Source of the DNA: Alteromonas sp047556435
Lineage (GTDB): Bacteria; Pseudomonadota; Gammaproteobacteria; Enterobacterales; Alteromonadaceae
DNA length: 64,000 bases
Direction: 5' to 3'
Assembly: GCF_047556435.1 (NCBI RefSeq)
Contig: NZ_CP180210.1
Span: 2,108,001-2,172,000, forward strand
The notes under the pieces are model-generated. The model saw only the letters and a program-made list of their open reading frames with translations, was not told the origin of the DNA and made no database searches. Positions 62,273 to 64,000 of the stretch are shown one piece after another. How positions within the stretch are numbered: the first letter of the stretch is position 1; the number at the start of each line of letters is the position of its first letter. The translations under genes and the position numbers were made by a program.

Positions 62273-64000
62273 CTAGATGGAAACATCGCGCATCTGGTTT
62301 AAAGTCGCATTAAACCTGCTTTTACCTACTGGGTTAAATTCGTAAATACCCATAAAGTTAATATGGGCCCAAGCAATGACTGAGCCAGTTGAAATTGACT
62401 TTATTACTTTTGCGCGTTGTTCTTCAGAATCGAATGTTAAGCAGTAGTCAGAGAGGAAAAGGTAGTTCCATAGAATTATCATATTGCGCAGTAAAGTATT
62501 GCTAGCCATCACCAACTGAACTTCATCGTGCAAACCAACCTGAAGCTTGCCATTTCTGCCAAAAAGTACTTTATCAGCAAGTTTTTGCCCCAGCTCAACT
62601 CTATTGAGCTGCTTTTGAATATTTTGTCTTAGTTCTTCGTCGTCTACATAATTGAGAATAAAGTGGGTTTTTAGCAACCTACCGAATTCTTTAAATGCCT
62701 TATACAAAGTATTATCACGCTCACTGCTGGATAGCATTTTGAGCATCTGAGATGAACTACAGCGTTTTAATTTCATCGATGCCATCAATCGTAAAATGTC
62801 GTCCCAATTATCCAATATAAGTTTTTTATTGATTTGGGACTTAGGGGCAAGTGGTGAATCAGAATACTTCTGTGTTGATTTGGAATGATAAGCATAAAGC
62901 GTTTGGTGATGAACGTTTTTAATGCGAGGGGCAAATGAAACATCCATGAGATAAAGACCGGCAAATACCGCCTCTGTATACCCATGGGTGTCTGTACTGT
63001 GAATATGTTCCTCAATGTCGTCTTGCATCAGTGTGTGTTTAGAAGATACCAATCCTTCTAGCACATAAGGCGCTTCACGATCTGATGATGTCAAAACGTT
63101 AACATGAAAGAAAGACTGTTTTTCGTCCAAGAAGCTATTTACGCTTATGCCTTGTTCTTTTCCGTAGTATTTGTATGAGTAATTTGCCAACAACGAATTG
63201 ACGTTTACGACAACCTTCTTACCGTCGCTACTTGTGTGCAGCCTGCCATTATTTTCGTTATAGATTGTCGGCAGCGAGAGAGATTGAATAGTCTTAACCA
63301 GACAGTCATTCGCTCGTTGTAAATTGGTAATCGATACCCAAGAATTTTCAGTATCTTTCAATGCTTTTTCAGAAAATAGCTTACTGGCTCTGGCCAGCTC
63401 AGTGTGCCCAAGGTTCGTTCCCAAACTTAACACCGTGGCAAAAAGTAAACGAATATCAATCTCTGTATTACCGCCGCGAGGAAGCCGATTGCTAAAGCAG
63501 CTTGAAAAATTTGTATGTCGGTCAATTTCGAACATGACATCTTGAAGTGTGACTGAACGCGATGATCCTAGTAAGGTTGGGATGTATTTAGCAATGGAGA
63601 ATTCTGGATCAGGGTATCGAATACGCCAAGTTCCGTCGTCTTTGACAGAGAAATGGGGGTTTTCATCTTGAGCAATACGACGAGTCACGTCTTCAAATCG
63701 CTGGGTCACACTCATACCTATACCATCGAGAACCGAACGACCATAAATAAATTTATCCAGGGAAGCAGCCGCCAATAATCGCTTCTTATGATTACGCCAC
63801 TCTTCGACTCCAATCATGTAGCTGGGCGTTTGCTTGTAGCGGTACGAATATTCTAGGGTGAGTGATTTGTCTTTGAGTCCTTTTGCTACTGCATTGAAAA
63901 GAAATACACGATACTTATTAAGCGGGTTTATATCGTCTTCCTCAAACAGAAGATTAGCTTCGGTTTTCGTTAGAAACGCAGTAGGAGAATCTTCGTCAAT
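62273..64000 (-). CDS. tnpA: Tn3 family transposase, truncated by the window edge
   Basis: The open frame runs off the right end, so the N-terminal part is missing; at least 575 residues are visible. The DDE catalytic region of Tn3 transposases is recognisable: LQRANDCLV, HTSSDGKKVVVNVNSLLANYS (first Asp), APYVLEGLV, HSTDTHGYTEAVFAGLYLMDVSFAPRIKN (second Asp region) and the late AWAHINFMGIYEF with the Glu. Sequence left of the ATG-like codon at 63817 stays open and coding-like (GLKDKSLTLEYSYRYKQTPSY), so 63817 is not the true start. No resolvase or terminal inverted repeat is seen in the left flank. Confidence 0.88.
   Translation of the reverse strand: MDEDSPTAFLTKTEANLLFEEDDINPLNKYRVFLFNAVAKGLKDKSLTLEYSYRYKQTPSYMIGVEEWRNHKKRLLAAASLDKFIYGRSVLDGIGMSVTQRFEDVTRRIAQDENPHFSVKDDGTWRIRYPDPEFSIAKYIPTLLGSSRSVTLQDVMFEIDRHTNFSSCFSNRLPRGGNTEIDIRLLFATVLSLGTNLGHTELARASKLFSEKALKDTENSWVSITNLQRANDCLVKTIQSLSLPTIYNENNGRLHTSSDGKKVVVNVNSLLANYSYKYYGKEQGISVNSFLDEKQSFFHVNVLTSSDREAPYVLEGLVSSKHTLMQDDIEEHIHSTDTHGYTEAVFAGLYLMDVSFAPRIKNVHHQTLYAYHSKSTQKYSDSPLAPKSQINKKLILDNWDDILRLMASMKLKRCSSSQMLKMLSSSERDNTLYKAFKEFGRLLKTHFILNYVDDEELRQNIQKQLNRVELGQKLADKVLFGRNGKLQVGLHDEVQLVMASNTLLRNMIILWNYLFLSDYCLTFDSEEQRAKVIKSISTGSVIAWAHINFMGIYEFNPVGKSRFNATLNQMRDVSI
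62273..64000. mobile_element. Part of a Tn3-family transposon
   Basis: Marked by the transposase gene. The left border is not identified: in the 173 bases left of the transposase stop I see no GGGG-type 38-bp terminal repeat. The right border lies outside the window. Confidence 0.6.

Overview
The window looks like chromosomal DNA of a marine gammaproteobacterium of the Alteromonadales (Alteromonas/Salinimonas-like). The evidence is the uvrY-uvrC-pgsA-tRNA(Gly-Cys-Leu) order, an Fnr-UspE-TtcA block beside a cbb3 oxidase operon, a PEP-CTERM protein, and a laminarinase-type hydrolase behind LacI-type operators. Genus is an inference from gene content only. Most genes are intact housekeeping or redox functions; accessory material lies around 36-43 kb and from 50 kb to the right edge.

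Layout. 1-5.9 kb: tail of a tRNA-Ser-like gene, a membrane acyltransferase, an ovothiol operon (ovoA-ovoB), a pirin and a ChaB protein. 6-9.9 kb: uvrY-uvrC-pgsA, then a tRNA operon (Gly, Cys, Leu) with a strong promoter and a broken extra tRNA-Gly. 9.9-17.4 kb: AraC regulator divergent from a short-chain dehydrogenase, MarC, then a tight run of sulfurtransferase, CobB sirtuin, LysE exporter, membrane protein, Bax-like glucosaminidase and DUF2987. 17.5-28.2 kb (minus strand): ccoNOQP, ccoH, ccoI, ccoS, a SafE-like membrane protein, fnr, uspE, ttcA and rssA, a complete cbb3 oxidase, assembly and oxygen-sensing block. 28.4-36 kb: two bacterioferritins, a CPA2 antiporter, an alpha/beta hydrolase lacking its serine, a GltS-like FMN protein, a cytochrome c lipoprotein and a Usp protein. 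FNR-type boxes sit before ccoN, uspE and the second usp gene.

36-42.5 kb: an N-carbamoyl amino-acid hydrolase gene is divergent from a five-gene run: small periplasmic/membrane protein, Na+/solute symporter, a 40-residue membrane peptide, a carbamoyltransferase of the ATCase family with changed amino-substrate residues, and a glutamine-dependent asparagine-synthetase-type amide ligase. I propose that they make, move and break down an unknown ureido (N-carbamoyl) compound; this is the best candidate for an undescribed pathway.

42.5-50.3 kb: persulfide dioxygenase-rhodanese, MscS channel, DgkA, TonB-dependent receptor with a small partner, DUF3360 permease. 50.5-59.6 kb: an orphan contractile-tail sheath protein, then a two-gene unit behind two LacI-type operators: a PEP-CTERM protein and a 2118-residue secreted protein that joins a GH16 beta-glucanase, carbohydrate-binding-like repeats, thrombospondin type 3 calcium repeats and a di-haem cytochrome c oxidoreductase module. 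59.7-64 kb: DUF2000, a LysE gene with an in-frame stop, an AraC-type regulator, gene-poor decayed DNA and a Tn3-family transposase running off the right edge.
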